Shown here one piece after another: positions 1 to 11,968 of a DNA stretch of 64,000 bases; positions within the stretch are counted from its first letter, which is position 1; every line of letters starts with the position of its first letter. The stretch comes from Cunninghamia lanceolata (Eukaryota; Streptophyta; Pinopsida; Cupressales; Cupressaceae). The DNA is taken from assembly GCA_027924645.1 (NCBI GenBank), contig BSBN01001687.1, positions 3,348,001-3,412,000 of the forward strand, in the 5' to 3' direction. The notes below the pieces were generated by a model. That model saw only the letters and a program-made list of their open reading frames with translations. It searched no databases and had not been told where the DNA came from. Made by a program: the position numbers and the translations under genes.

Positions 1-3000
1 CATCTATCACCAAGAATGACCAAAAACAATACTATCCACTTCCTTCTTCAAGAGAATGGGATTCTCTCAACTCCCAACCCCACGATGCTAAATTTTCTCC
101 CCCTTAATCTCCACGAGAGGGCATGCCTTCATCCAGCTGCTCCAGTCACCCCTGCGGCCAAGTGGGTTATTCCCACTCCTTCCCTTGTTTTGAGGGTTGA
201 GGGGAAAATGCTCTCCTACTTGAGCATAAAGATAGAATCTATGGGTAAATTCTAACACAAGGAAATAAATAATAATATCTTAATATAATCATTATCTTTA
301 TCACCATGTCATTATTGTTATCACTGGGAATTGTACCCATATGCAAGGCTGGAAAAGCACTGCAATTCCGTGTAACATGGGACTAATTTCAGGTTGTGGG
401 TGCCCTATAATAAAATTAGACCTCCAGATTGTGGGATGGTTCCCTTAAAATATTCTATTGGAATGTATGATTTTCTATTTTGGAAAAGGGTAAGAATGAA
501 ACTATAAGGAAATGAAAACTGTGAAATTTTGTTGATGCACCTAAAATGGGTAAAAAAAATGCAATTTGATTCACAATACAACTCAGAAATCTGACACACA
601 ATCCAATCTTGGCATAAATATCACAAAAATGTTCCTACGGAAGGTTTGAAAATAGGCTTTCTATGAAGGAAATGGATTTTTCACAACACAAAAGAATTAT
701 TTTCATTAACACAACCTAAGACCTACAATAACACTATGCTTAATACTGCAAGTAAAAAGTGAGACAATAATCTTAAAGGTTTAATGGTTAAACACAATAA
801 AATTTCATCAAATAACTTCAAACAACTAGTATTAAATGGAAAGGTAACTATTTGATTTCAAGAGAACAAAGGAAATATTGCAAAAAGGAGACAAAGATGG
901 AACCTGTAACCTACTGATCTCTTTATAAAACTGTAAAAAATTGAGCTACAAAACCTTCTTCTCTTAAAGTGTATAAGGGAAAAAAGGCAAGAACTAGCAA
1001 AAACAAGCTTCTGCTTTACAATATATAGGATTTGCTCTCTCAAGAGGCATGCAAAAAATATGAACTACAGCTAGCTGCCTCTAAAAATAATCTTGCATGA
1101 GCAACCTCAAAAATAGGGGCCCAAACTGCCACAAATCGAGCAAAAATAGCTCCAATTTGGTCTTCTCCACATACTTGACCAAAAAGTTGACCAAGAACCC
1201 TAAAAATACTCCCCAAATCATGCAAAAAACCTCCTAGGTGGCCTAGATAACTCAACTAATCAATTTGCATGATTTTGCTTTTGCAAAAAAGATTGTGAGT
1301 AAATAATAAAGTAATAAAATAATTACTTTATTATTGGTTATAACTTGTACTCATTTGACTTTTACAATTTGTGAAAAATAGTAAAATAATTTGGAAAATA
1401 TTACTTTATTATTTATTTACAATTAATAAATTTGTAAAATCATGCATGAAAATATAACTCCTTATCACTCCAAATACATATGCCTAAATTGCATGATTTT
1501 AGAAAAAAATAGGACTTAGAGACAAATACCATCTCCTTATTACTCCTTGTGAGAAAAAACACCATCTTGCATGACAATATGCTCTAGGGGAAAAAATACA
1601 CCCTTATTTCTCCAAATACATATGAATAAGGCACTTTATACTATACTTATAACTCTATATTTGATTCAAAAGAAAACAAATATTCTTCTCTGCCTTATAA
1701 CTCCAATCATCATATGCAAAAAAAATAGCCCTCTGCCACATACGCCCATCATGCAAAAATAATCCTGAGTCTTTTTCCATCTTGTAATGTGTATTTACCA
1801 TGCCAAAATAGACCTTATCTCTCCAAACCTCCTTCATGCAAAAAATATCCTACTTGACACCTTCTCTGCCACCTTGAAATTCAAACTGTATTTTGCCTTC
1901 ATGCACTTCTTGTTTTGACCTTTTGATAATAATTTTATAAGGCATGAGATCATATCTTTTGACCCTATTTGGTCATCCTGCATGATACATGTGACATGAA
2001 GGAAAACTTGTCCTATCTCCAAACAAATAATGGCAAGGAACATCTTTAGACCATGCAATGTTTCTTTGGCCACATGATATTCGACCTCCAAGGAAGGAAA
2101 GTTTGTTTTAAAATACATAAGGCATAAGCCTTACCCTTATTACTACTGACCACCATTTGATTTGCAAGGCATCCCCACTGTCGGCCACTCCTTATGATCA
2201 TTGCTAGGAAAGCATTATTAGAATTGTTGATCCCGGTCGACTTTTTAGATATAGTAATAATTTGCATTTTTAGAAGTCAAAAAAGAAGATGGGAAAGAAG
2301 CTTCAAACAAAACAAGGAAGAACCCTAAACTTGTTATTCACTTTCACACTTTTCTTTTTGCTAGTCGCCACTCTGCAACTCCATGCACTAGGGTTTTCAC
2401 TGGTTTTCATGGCTTCTATCTCTCGGATTTTTCTCTTTCATCATGATTCCTTGCATTGAGGAATGGAAAGAGGCGGTAAGCATTGTATCCTTCATCTTTA
2501 ACTAGTATTTCTTTCTTTCTGTGAAGCTTCCTTCATGGTTGTGGTCATTTTTGCTCCTCATGTTTCTTCTATAGCATTTCTTTGATATATTATTACTTTC
2601 TGTGTGTTATTACTCTCCGTATGTTGGATAAAATGTGAGGAAATATGCAAGAAATGATAAAGACCTATCAACAGGAGGTCGCAGCCATTAAAGTCTTACT
2701 CTCAGCAACGAAGGTAGCTCTTCTATACTATCAATATCTTTCTTTCATTGCATATAAGGGAGACAAGAGTCTCGACCTTTCTTTATATGGGTATTTTAGA
2801 TGCTTTTCTTCTTTGTATGGTCGCGGCCATGGTCACTTCATGTAGTCTATCTTTAACTTCTTGGCATAAAAATGAAGGTTTCTTCACATAAGAAAAAGGG
2901 TTTCTCCTTAAATGCATACAAATGCATTTCCCATGCATGGCCACCTGTAAACACATGTTATGAGCTTTCTTTTGACTATTTTCTGTAAAAATGATGAAGG

Positions 3001-3617
3001 GTTTCACTCTGCAACAAGGGTTTTGACTAAAGAAAAAACTTCGAGTCATGGCCATACCCAAAACACACTATGGCATTGTTGTTTCTTTGTAGATGTGGAA
3101 ATTATGTTAGGGTTTCACCATAATCTTACATGGGTATTTCTTATTTCTCCTCTTCATGCTACAGCCAGGCTATAAGACTTCTCTGTAATTCTTCTTCCTT
3201 CACTTGGGCTTATGAGATGAAACTTAAGGGTTTGATGAAAATGAGGATTTCTTTAAAATGCATACAAACCCATCTTTCTGGTCACAACTTGGATAGATCT
3301 TTCACTGTATGCATCATTTGACTGTATGTGTGAGAGTTGTGGCTAGGGTTTCAAAACACCTTTTAACAGTTTACATATATTTGAACTTCATTGTAATACT
3401 GTGGTATCTTATTTTCTTCTAGGCATGAATATTTTCATTTCTGCACTCCTCTGTCTTCCAATTTTGGTAAATGCTTGTTATCACTTTACTGACCAGAAAT
3501 GAAGAAAACTTGTATTTCTCTTAGCAGTCATACTGTAGAATATACATGGCATATAATGAATCTTTATTGTTTTTCCCTCCTATATCTATATTCATCCTTC
3601 TGTCACTTTTAAATTTC

Positions 3618-3677
3618 AGGTTGTCCCTCATTAGTATAGGTTGTCCCTCATTAGTATAGGCTGTCCCTCATTAGTAT
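3618..3677. repeat. three tandem 20-bp repeats
   Basis: Three head-to-tail 20-bp units (AGGTTGTCCCTCATTAGTAT). The third unit differs by one base (T to C). They lie inside the 315-5250 insertion. Confidence 0.95.
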
Positions 3678-5073
3678 ATTTGATCATTGTGAATACCTGC
3701 AACATGATATTTGCTTATTGTTCCATGCTTATAATCAGATGAATCTTTTGATGTATCTTGTATCTCATGTGCATAAGTTAGTTTCCTATAGCACTATTAT
3801 GTCACTCTTTTTTCATCACCAAACAGTAATGTGAACATTTATATGATAGTGAATAAAAAGGCATGCATCAATTTGATTATGTCATTTGTCCTCTTCTTTG
3901 AACATCATATACATAACAATAAAGGATCTTGTAGCCTAATCCTTCCATCTGCTATGCAATAGAAATCTACTTAACATATGTGATCATGACTGCACTTGAT
4001 CACTATACTTGATGATTGTACTTATCTCATTCACTCTTCTGTCATTTCTTAAGTCTAGTTTGTGACAAGAAACAAGACAGCAATAAAGTACTCTGATAGT
4101 AATATGAAAGGTATAAATACCTTTTATGGCTGCATTTCTATTTTCTGCACTTTGCTAACTTGATTCAGACATTCTAAATTGATCTGACTTGTTGAATGTC
4201 ATGATGACATAGCTTCTTTGTAAGTTGATTAGTGATGCATGATGTAGCTTGAATGATGCATCCTGTCCTTTCTGATACTCTTTTTCAAATGAAAAAAGAA
4301 AACATGCTGGGCTCAAACCCTTGTGGGAGCCACATTTAATCCACATGTTTATTTGTCTTCAAATCAGCAACATTACTTGTCCTATACCTGCACAGTGAAC
4401 AAACAAGTTAGCATAAAATATACCTGATGGTATTGATTGATCCCCTTCATGATTTTTTTTTATTTGTAGCACTTATCTAATCTGCTCTTTCATATGCAAT
4501 GCATAATGTGATAAGTAGATATATATGCTTGATAAAAGCATATGATAACTTTAAACATCTGGAGTGCTAACAGGGTTGTCCCCAAATTTTTTGCAGGTTC
4601 AACTGATGATGGGAGCTGAAGATAAAGACTAAAGACTGAAGACCGGCATCAACAAAACAACCTTCTTTCTTAGGCAATGATGGATGTTTAATTTTATCAT
4701 GTGTTTATTTCATTTCTTTTATCACTCAGATGTATAGCTTGCATGTCTGCAATTGCTTAGTCTAGTTACTCCCACGGCTTGTGTGGGACACATTTGAACA
4801 CTTATTTGAAACATAATCAGTTAATTTATCATATGCACTTGATAAATATGTATTTCTTTTTCAATCAATGCATAGGATAAAGTAACAGATATTGAATGTA
4901 TGTTCAAAACATGACATGAAATAACAGTTCAATACAAATATCTTTCTTCCTTTATTTCAAATCTGATTAACTAAATAATCAATTTAACTTATGACTCCTA
5001 AAAGATAACACACTGTTAAAAGAAATGTACTTCATGAACTGTTGATACCTTGGCCATCTGATTCTCTTGTCAT

Positions 5074-5110
5074 GATGACTCATCAGTCTTGATTAGACTG
5101 ATGGGTCATC
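5074..5110. other. long hairpin near end of the 4.9-kb insertion
   Basis: Arms 5074-5089 and 5095-5110 are inverted 16-bp repeats with a single T-C difference (a G-U pair in RNA) and a 5-base loop, TGATT. It lies 140 bp from the right end of the insertion. Confidence 0.85.
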
Positions 5111-5910
5111 CTGTCATCTAAAGTCTATTTCTGCTCTGTCAAGATATCAACTATTCATTAAATGCATAACTTCAAAATTTTCTTTTATCCCTTTTGAACA
5201 ACTGCATTTAGGTCAAACTAATTTTAGTGTGAACAAAAAATTAGTAACAATTACTTAACAAATATATAAATAATATATATCAACTTGATGTTAACATTAC
5301 CATTACAGCGTAAGTTGATATTCGTCAATGGCTAAGGTACAAGAGTGGGTCAAGGCCTTCTCCCCCATCGCCACCTTATGCTTACATCAGCATCAGCTAC
5401 TAAGCAAACTAGAGAAAGAAATCAGAAAAATCTTTCAACCAAATCGACGAAGTTTGATGTTAGAAAACCTTTTCCCCACATCAAATCAACAATAGTTGAA
5501 TTAAGGATAATCTCAAGATAGCAACTATCAGTCACATGCCTTCTCTCACATGGATTCACATAATGATCATTTTGAGACTTTAAATGGTAAACCGGTGTTT
5601 TCAAAATATCTATCCCCTTCTCTCTAGTGATACTCTCCTTCCATTCTTGAAGGAAGATTCATTTCCTGGTTACACTCACAGTCATATGAACCATGATTAG
5701 TGTATCATCAATAAATCATAAAACATTATGATAAAATAATCTCAACAACATGTAATCTCATGTCTAATCTAAGTATTAATCATAATCAATCTAATCAATG
5801 ATTTATCTTGATATTTTCCACAAATATCAAATCATTAACCTATGATCATTTATCCATTTTACCACATAAAAAGTAAAATTAAGCTTAGTCAAGATTGGGG
5901 ATGTAACATA

Positions 5911-5920
5911 TCTCCCCCCA
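5911..5920 (-). other. polypurine tract of gypsy A
   Basis: On minus the sequence TGGGGGGAGA lies two bases upstream of the LTR start TGTTACATCC. This is the expected site for plus-strand DNA priming. Confidence 0.8.
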
Positions 5921-6055
5921 TAAGAATCATCGTCCTCGATGATTTAATGTTTCCAAAGTTCATAACAACATAAAAAGTATTTGTTCATCATAATGAAAAG
6001 TTTTAAAAGAGATGGGGAAATATTTGATAAATATCATCATAATTCTCCTAGGTGG

Positions 6056-6425
6056 CATTCTCTTCTACATACTGGTCCCACAGGACCTTGCATTGAGTTA
6101 TCTATTTATTACACAAGCGTAACTTGCGTATTTCGAGCACCTTGATGGGCTCAATCATTACCACTCCCGTGTCCTTCACATGTATGGCATTCCAATCAAG
6201 AATAGGAACATGATTATCTCATGCAATAAACTTTTTCAAATATGAAACATGGAAAACATTATGCATCATGGAAAGAGTTGGCGGTAGAGCAGTCATGTAT
6301 GCAACTGGGTTGACCTCTTCAAGAACTTCTAAGGGACCCACATACCTAGGAGCTAGTTTGGATGTTTTTCCAAACTTAATAGAACTCTTTTGGGGTTTGA
6401 TTCTTAAGAGGACTTTTTCTCCCAC
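6056..6425 (-). pseudogene. gypsy A integrase C-terminus and chromodomain-like tail
   Basis: The frame starting at 6425 carries the conserved C-terminal integrase module: KLAPRYVGPLEVLEEV, then NVFHVSYLKKFIA before a stop at 6219. Reading on past that stop, 6218-6056 contains VMIEPIKVLEIRKLRLCN and QCKVLWDQYVEENAT. This is the usual chromodomain position and pattern in chromoviruses, and the terminal W of the ATWE motif is now a stop. Chromodomains direct integration to marked chromatin. At least three stops make it non-functional. Confidence 0.75.
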
Positions 6426-6599
6426 TGAGAAATGCCTTGCAATGCATTAGCACTTGCATAACTTTTATGCCTATCATTCACTTTTGCTAGCCTTTGCTTA
6501 ATCAGATGGACTTACTCTTCCATTTCTAATAGCATTTCTAGACCTAGTCTAATCCTATCATCTAGCTTATCCCAACTTATAGTTCAAAACTTTCTTCCA

Positions 6600-7330
6600 T
6601 ATAATGCTTCAAATGGAGCCATCTTCATAGAAAAATGATAGGAATTGTTATAAGCAAATTCCACAAGAGGAAGATAATCCTCCCATTTGTATTATTGATC
6701 CATGCAATACAATCTCAGTAGATCTTCCAACACTTGGTTTACTCTTTCAAATTGGACATTCGTCTTGGGATGATAAGCAGAGCTTATGTTTAACTGAATT
6801 CTGAGTGAGGAGAATAAGGTTTCCAAAACCTTTATGTCATACGGGCATCACTATCTGAGATAATCTTCTCAGGAATACCATGCAATCTGAAAACTTCTTG
6901 AACAAATTTGTGGGCTATGACTGGTGCCCCATCTGTCAAATTCCTTGATATAAAATGTGTCACCTTGGTGAGTCTATCCACCACAACTAGAATAGCATTG
7001 TGCCTATTCCTAGACATAGGAAGTCCTTGCACAAAATCCATGCTAATGATTTTCCATTTCCATTCTGGAATCTATGAGGGTATAAAAGTCTTGTCGGGTG
7101 ATGGTGTTCTACCTTCACCCTCTGGTATTCTAGACATCTAGCTACAAACCTTACAGCATCCCTCTTCATTCTCTTCCAAAAATATAAAGGCTTCACATCA
7201 ACTAACTTTGTCACTCTAGGATGTCCTGAATAAGGTGCGGAATGAACCTCCTTTCACATGATATTCCTTAACTCCTTAGAGTTTAGAACATACATCCTTC
7301 TTTTATACCTTAATAACTCATCTAGTTCAA
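6600..7330 (-). pseudogene. gypsy A integrase core (decayed)
   Basis: Two overlapping frames (7214-6987 and 7041-6832) hold the zinc-finger end (RCLEYQRVKVEHHHPTRLL, where the second Cys of the HHCC finger reads Y) and the catalytic core start (MDFVQGLPMSRNRHNAILVV with VDRLTKVTHFI following). The second catalytic Asp region reads KIISDSDARMT. The region beyond continues with stops. One frameshift lies near 7030. The order chromodomain-integrase-RNase H-RT on plus corresponds to the normal Ty3/gypsy order on minus. Confidence 0.8.
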
Positions 7331-7559
7331 CATATAATCCATCATATCTAGGATTTTGAGGATTATCCATAAGAGCTTGTTTTACCTACTCATAATACTC
7401 ATCTCCCTTAGACTTTTGTAATATCCGATTCTTAAAATTAGAACGTATAGAAATTATTGAGGAGATATGTCTTCTCCTACTTAAGGCATTCGCCACTTGG
7501 TTTTCCTTTCCCTGAATGTATTTAATCTCAAAATTGTAATATGATATTAGCTCTAACCA

Positions 7560-7850
7560 TCTTCTCTAGCGAGCATTCAAGTGTGGTTGAGTAAACAGAT
7601 ATTTGATTCCTTGATGGTCTATTTTTAGTTTAAAGGGCTTTCCAAGCAAGTAGTGTCTCCACATTTGCAGTGCATGATCTACTGCTGCCAATTCCAAATC
7701 ATGAGAAGCATAATTTTGTTCATAAGTTTTTAGTTTCTTGGACTCGTGAACAATTTGTCCATCTTGTACAAGTACACCACCTAAACCTTCCCCTGAGGCA
7801 TCGATAATAACTACGAAATGACCTCTCGAGTTAGGTACCTTCAAAATAGG
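7560..7850 (-). pseudogene. gypsy A RNase H fragment
   Basis: The 92-residue frame 7844-7566 is a recognisable Ty3/gypsy RNase H: FVVIIDASGEGLGGVLVQDG (first catalytic Asp), ASHDLELAAVDHALQMWRHYL (catalytic Glu) and FKLKIDHQGIKYLFTQPHLN (third acidic residue). It normally degrades the RNA strand during reverse transcription. The fingers expected to follow are out of frame. It joins the RT upstream without a spacer. Confidence 0.85.
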
Positions 7851-7949
7851 TGTTGTAGTCTTTCAGTTGGTCGAATGCCTCCTGGCATTTTTCTGACCAA
7901 TCAAATCTTTTGCCCTTTCTTTGCAAAGAAGTAATAGGATAAGCAATTT

Positions 7950-8790
7950 TTGAAAAAATTGCAACAAATTTTCTGTAATAACCTGCTAGGCCCATAAAAC
8001 TTTGGACCTCATGTACATTTCTTGGTGCTGGTCATTCCAAAATGGTTCTAATCTTGGTTGGGTCCATATCTATTCCCTTAGGTAAAATTATATGACCCAA
8101 ATACTGCACCTCCTTTTGAAATAAAGTACACTTCAAGAGCTTGCCATACAATTTATGCTCTCTTAACCTTTGAAGAACAATCCTTAAATGTTGAAGGTAT
8201 TCCTCCTCACTCTTAGAGTAAATCAAAATATCATCAAGGAAAATAAGGAAAAAATTGTCCAAGCAGTCTCTGAACACACTGGTCATTAAGTTCATAAATG
8301 TTGCAGGTGCATTTGTTAATCCAAAAGGTAGGATGGTGAACTCATAGTCTCCATACCTTGTTCTATGGTTGTCTTGTGAATATCTTCATCTTTAGTCATA
8401 ATTGATGGTATCCAGATCAAAGATCGATCTTAGAAAACATAGTTGCCCTCACATTTGATCAAAGAAATCGTCAATGCAGGGCAATGGATATTTGTTCTTT
8501 ATCGTTACCTTATTTAGCATATGGTAATCTATGCATAGTCGCAATGTACTCATCCTTCTTTTTAACAAAAATTACTAGTGCTCCCCAGGGTGAAACACTA
8601 GGTCTTATCATTCCTTTATCAAGCAATTCATGTAGCTAAGCCTTTAGCTCCATTAACTCGGTTGTGGTCATTCTATAAGGAGCTTTAGATATAGGTTTTG
8701 ATCCTGGAATTATATCTATTGAGAAATCAAAATCTCTTTTAGGAGGTAATCTCGATAGTTCATCCAAAAATACATCCTTAAAATCTCTAA
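7950..8790 (-). pseudogene. gypsy A reverse transcriptase (decayed)
   Basis: The palm sequence is at 8295-8032, with the catalytic motif FLDDILIYSKSEEEYLQHL and the connecting YLGHIILPKGIDMDP. Upstream, around 8630-8550, [15 protein letters not shown] and [10 protein letters not shown] of the RT fingers are legible in a shifted frame. Several stops and shifts lie at 8300-8520. The protein family is the polymerase that copies element RNA into DNA in cytoplasmic particles. Confidence 0.8.
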
Positions 8791-9115
8791 GAAAAGGGTA
8801 TATCTAATCTCTCCTGATCTATGGATGCCCTCTTCTCAACTCCTTGGAGTTTTTGAGATTCATAAAACATCAAATAATCTTGGAAAATAGTTTTCTTGTG
8901 ATTATTTATTTTCTCCATTTTAATGGCAAAAAGTTGGCATCCTTTTCTCCGGGCTCTTTTCATTTGTAGGGCATATATTTGTCTCAGTTTGACCTCTCTA
9001 GGGTTACCTTGAAAAAATACTTTATTCCCAAGGTCATCTAAGCATTCTATCATTTTAGAAAAACAATACACTTTAGCTCGATGTCTCCATAACCAATTTA
9101 TCCCAAGGATGACAT
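8787..9115 (-). pseudogene. gypsy A protease-RT linker, 3' piece
   Basis: Reading minus from 9115, the sequence gives VILGINWLWRHRAKVYCFSK, the conserved end of the retropepsin domain, then a linker to RT. Its 5' continuation (LGSYDV) is at 16410-16430, beyond copia-1. This shows that copia-1 split a single gene. The 5 bases GACAT at 9111-9115 are one copy of the target duplication. Confidence 0.85.
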
Positions 9116-9990
9116 TGTTGCAAGTATGGGCCTAACCGGTGTTGTCATTGATGTCAACATACTCCTGTTGCATTGATGTCAAGGATTGGATGAGTTGTGT
9201 GCTGAGGATATTGAGAAAATTAGTCCTGTTAGAAACAGAGAAGAACAGTGAAGACAGTGAAGCTCTATGAAGTGAAGATCCTAGCTAAGATGAAGATCAA
9301 AGGATACGCATCAAAGGGTTTGTAGATATGTGTCTAAAGATGATCCAGTAAAGATTTGAGAGGTTTACATGAAGATTTGAAAAAGTTATGGCCATATGAG
9401 TGAAACTGGTTCTGGCAGATGTTCAGAGGTGATAGGGTGACACAAATAGGTCCGATGAGATCCAGAAATACAATATCTTATTCTGTGGATTTGGTGGAGT
9501 GTTTAGGAAGTCAATGTGAATTGACAACTCAATTGGTTCATGGTCTGGAGGTCCGCAAACATCTATTCCAATATGAAAGTGATGACACACTGTGTTCTTG
9601 ATGTTCCAGATGAAGAAGAGAATGATTTCAGTAATCAGAAGTGGTGTGGATATTCTTGGTGTTTCAGGCAAGCTTGTGGCGGTCTCTAGATTGTGTCCAG
9701 TTTGTGTTGGTGGTCCACATTGAAGATTGAGCTTGTAATTGAAGAACTACTTCCGGATGATGATGTTCTTCCTAAACTTGGCTGACCGAATGATTTACAC
9801 ATCTTGCAGATGATCTTGAAGTTGTTCTGCAAAGCATGGCATGTTCCTCAAAGAAGATTTAAGTCTCAGATCTATGTGGCCGACAGTGTAGTGATTCGCA
9901 TGAAGTCTTTTGTAATAAGTCAAGTTGTATTTGTGTATTTTCTCTATAAGGTATACCAACTTTGATGATTATCCCAAAGTCAATGTCTTG

Positions 9991-9998
9991 TATAAATA
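9991..9998 (+). promoter_or_regulatory. TATA box of copia-1 5' LTR
   Basis: TATAAATA, preceded by the conserved GTCAATGTCTTG. The same box is present in the 3' LTR (15900-15907) and both copia-2 LTRs (57421-57428, 62974-62981). The likely U3/R boundary is shortly downstream. Confidence 0.7.
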
Positions 9999-10160
9999 AG
10001 AGTTGTGAAGTCATTTCAAAAGCATGTTGGCGAAGATGAGAGTGTGGTAGAGAGGAGAAGAGTGAAAGGTAGAGCAGAAGTGTTGAGCTTAAATGGAACT
10101 GACTCAAGCATGGTGAAGATGCTATTCTTCAGTTCAAGTATGTAATATTTATTATTCTAT

Positions 10161-10238
10161 AGACAGTGTGTCTCCTGTAGGTAGTGGGCCTCTTGTGAGC
10201 AATGTGCTCGGGCAGTGAGCCCTAATTGGCATGTGTCA
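10161..10238 (+). other. row of five mini-hairpins in LTR
   Basis: Five consecutive short inverted repeats. The first four have loops of the form AGTGT, AGTGG, AATGT and AGTGA inside different stems (AGAC/GTCT, AGGT/GCCT, GAGC/GCTC, GGC/GCC); the fifth is TGGC-ATGT-GTCA. Mismatches are G-U compatible. The same row is at 16070-16147, 57591-57669 and 63144-63222. It lies about 170 bp downstream of the TATA box, so it should be transcribed. Confidence 0.75.
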
Positions 10239-10500
10239 TTTTGTTCTTATTCTTTTAACAGAGAATACAATCTTGGGTTAGTCACCCCGTGGTTTTTCTC
10301 TTAACCGGGTTTTCCACGTTAAAATCTTGGTGTCATATGTGTTAATGTATTTCTGCTCTTGACTTATTGCATTGTGTTTCCATGATTGATTTATTATTAT
10401 GCTACTAAATTACAAGAAGGATTTAAGTGGTTAATAAAAGGAAAGCTTTGGGACAACTGAATCACCCCCCCTCTCAGTTGTTTGTCTTGAAAGTAACAAT

Positions 10501-10512
10501 TGGTATCAAAGC
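10501..10512 (+). other. copia-1 primer-binding site
   Basis: TGGTATCAAAGC follows the LTR after two bases (AT). It is complementary to the 3' end of initiator methionine tRNA apart from one A for G. Minus-strand DNA synthesis starts here. Confidence 0.9.
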
Positions 10513-10555
10513 TAAGTTCCTCTAAAAGGAGCTTAACCACTTGAGGAGATCTAGG

Positions 10556-11548
10556 ATGTCTTCCTACAAGAAGGATAGTCTGAGGTTTGATGGAACCAAT
10601 TACACTCTTTGGAAAAGCCACATGGAATGTCACTTGCAATGTATGGGAATGCAATATTGGACCATAACTTCAAAGAAGTATGTTCCTCCAAAGAATGGTC
10701 CAACAAATGTAGATGAAATCAAAGATGTTGAAGACAATCTTTAGGCTAAAGAAGCTTTATTAAGTGCCTTATCTAATTCAAAACTGACAAATGTTATAGA
10801 TCTAAAAACTGCACATGAGATTTGGGAAAAATTGCAACTTCTGTATGAAGGAGACAAATATGTTAAATGTGCCAAGCTATAGAGTCTGAAAGGAAAATTT
10901 AAAAACCTAAAGATGAATGAAGATGAGAAAATCACTACATTTATGCCAAAAGTAAATGAGCTTGTTTGTGGCATTAGGTGTGCTGGTGGAATCTTGGATG
11001 AAGATGAGATTGTTGCCAAAGTTCTCAGATCCCTACCTCTTGCTTACAAATACAAAGTTGCTACTATTGAAGAATTTAGATCTTTTTCAAATATCACAAG
11101 AGATCAATTGGTTGGAAAATTAGCTGCATTTGAATTGGCTGAGTTTGGAGATGCACCCCCCAAGACTGAATCTGCATTCAAAGCTAGTGCCTCTGTAAAA
11201 GGCAAACAAAAGTTTGATCTAGGAGAGAACTCCTCAAAGAAACTATCATGGTATGAAAAAGAAAGAAAAGATCTGGAAGAAGATGAAGTAGAAGCTATTC
11301 AACTTGAAGCACTTATTGCAAAAAGATTGCCAAGAGGATCTGGTAAGTATGAAGGAAAATTGCCCTTCAAATGTTTCAACTACAACAAGATTGGTCATTT
11401 TGCCTCAAGGTGTCCTGAAAGATTTTCAAGGGCAAATCCAAACAGATCAAGGTTCTAAAAGAAGTGTTACTATGTTCATGAAGATGATGATGATGAAGGA
11501 GTAACAGATGATGAATTAGAGACAGGAAACAAATCCGGAAGTGACTAG
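10556..11548 (+). pseudogene. copia-1 Gag (UBN2 type) with broken zinc knuckle
   Basis: The first Met in a good context is at 10556 (MSSYKKDSLRFDGTNYTLW), a typical N-terminus of plant copia Gag. The UBN2 core follows (AHEIWEKLQLLYEGD, then a VLRSLPLAYKYK segment). Stops at 10742 and 10880 are TAG where CAG would restore the family residue. The knuckle near 11370 reads CFNYNKIGHFASRC, so the second Cys of C-x2-C-x4-H-x4-C is Tyr. Gag normally forms the cytoplasmic particle and binds RNA. An acidic stretch and another TAG end the region near 11548. Confidence 0.9.
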
Positions 11549-11968
11549 GTGTTTATTGCCATCAAGGAAGAAGATCCAATGCCCTCTGAATCTGTCAATC
11601 ATAAAATGATAGAAAGAGCTTTGGCTGCCCAAGTTGAAGAAAAGGATGACTGGGTCATTAACTTTGGATGCTCCCACCATATGACTGGTGACAAAAATAA
11701 GTTCATAGATTTGGAAAGATATGGAGTTGTAAAATTTGGTGATAATTCTACTGGCAAAATCAGAGGTAGAGGAACTATTTCTTTTGATGGAAAGAACAAA
11801 ACTAGTAATGTACTGTATGTTGAAGGTCTAAAGCACAATCTTCTCAGTGTTGGACAGTTGGTGGACAAAGGCTATGATCTTTGATTCAAAAATAGAAAAT
11901 GTAAGATCTTTGAAAATTCTAGAATAGAGATTGCATCCGGTACTCAAACAAAAGGTAACATCTTCCAC
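11549..11968 (+). pseudogene. copia-1 protease with lost active site
   Basis: The frame at 11549-11884 contains DDWVINFGCSHHMTGDKNKF. In plant copia proteases this segment normally holds the catalytic D-S-G triad; here it reads N-F-G, so the enzyme cannot work. The conserved end of the domain is present (NVLYVEGLKHNLLSVGQL). The frame ends at a TGA at 11882, where CGA (Arg) would fit. The domain cleaves the polyprotein in active elements. Confidence 0.85.

Larger units (their letters stand above)
315..5250. mobile_element. 4.9-kb insertion in A's 3' LTR, class unknown
   Basis: Defined by comparison with the uninterrupted site near 25791-25797 in A's 5' LTR. The flanks repeat TTA (312-314 and 5251-5253; ATTA is an alternative reading). 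The ends are TTGTTATC... and ...AGTAACAA, which share only a 6-bp inverted match (TTGTTA). It is AT-rich and I see no transposase or reverse transcriptase in any frame. It has gene-like signals on plus: a leader-like stretch at 2290-2480 ending in a good donor (GTAAGC at 2474), a possible exon at 2640-2715, and a pyrimidine-rich acceptor ending TTTGCAG near 4595. TTA duplications are typical of PIF/Harbinger elements, but the ends do not look like that family. It may be a non-autonomous element or one carrying a captured non-coding transcript. Confidence 0.6.
1..5908 (-). mobile_element. 3' LTR of gypsy element A, cut by window edge
   Basis: Bases 1-314 match 25481-25794 and bases 5251-5908 match about 25792-26453, the distal part of A's other LTR, with roughly one difference per 20-30 bases by eye. 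The right end (TGTAACA on plus, so the LTR begins TGTTACATCCCC on minus) abuts a polypurine tract at 5911-5920. The two matching blocks are separated here by a 4.9-kb insertion absent from the other LTR. The rest of this LTR lies left of base 1. Confidence 0.85.
9116..10498 (+). repeat. copia-1 5' LTR
   Basis: Begins TGTTGCAAGT and ends AAAGTAACA, so it has TG...CA termini. It matches 15025-16409. It includes a TATA box at 9991-9998, the hairpin row at 10161-10238 and a C-rich run near the end. The next bases are the primer-binding site. Confidence 0.95.

Noticed and set aside
16..255. 79-codon open frame as a conserved gene, since it recurs near 25500
   Set aside because: The repetition is due to the two LTRs of element A; the frame is broken in the second copy.
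1040..1255. 71-codon minus frame rich in Gly/Leu/Phe
   Set aside because: Low-complexity AT-rich context, no homologous motif, not followed by other coding sequence.
315..5250. Helitron
   Set aside because: Ends are not TC...CTRR, the hairpin is 140 bp from the end rather than about 10, and a TTA duplication is present.
9423..9671. Conserved minus-strand 82-codon frame found in both copia-1 LTRs (also 15332-15580)
   Set aside because: Present in both copies because LTRs are repeats; no start context and not retained in the copia-2 LTRs.
10161..10238. CRISPR-like array
   Set aside because: The units are short degenerate hairpins in a plant LTR, without constant repeats and unique spacers.
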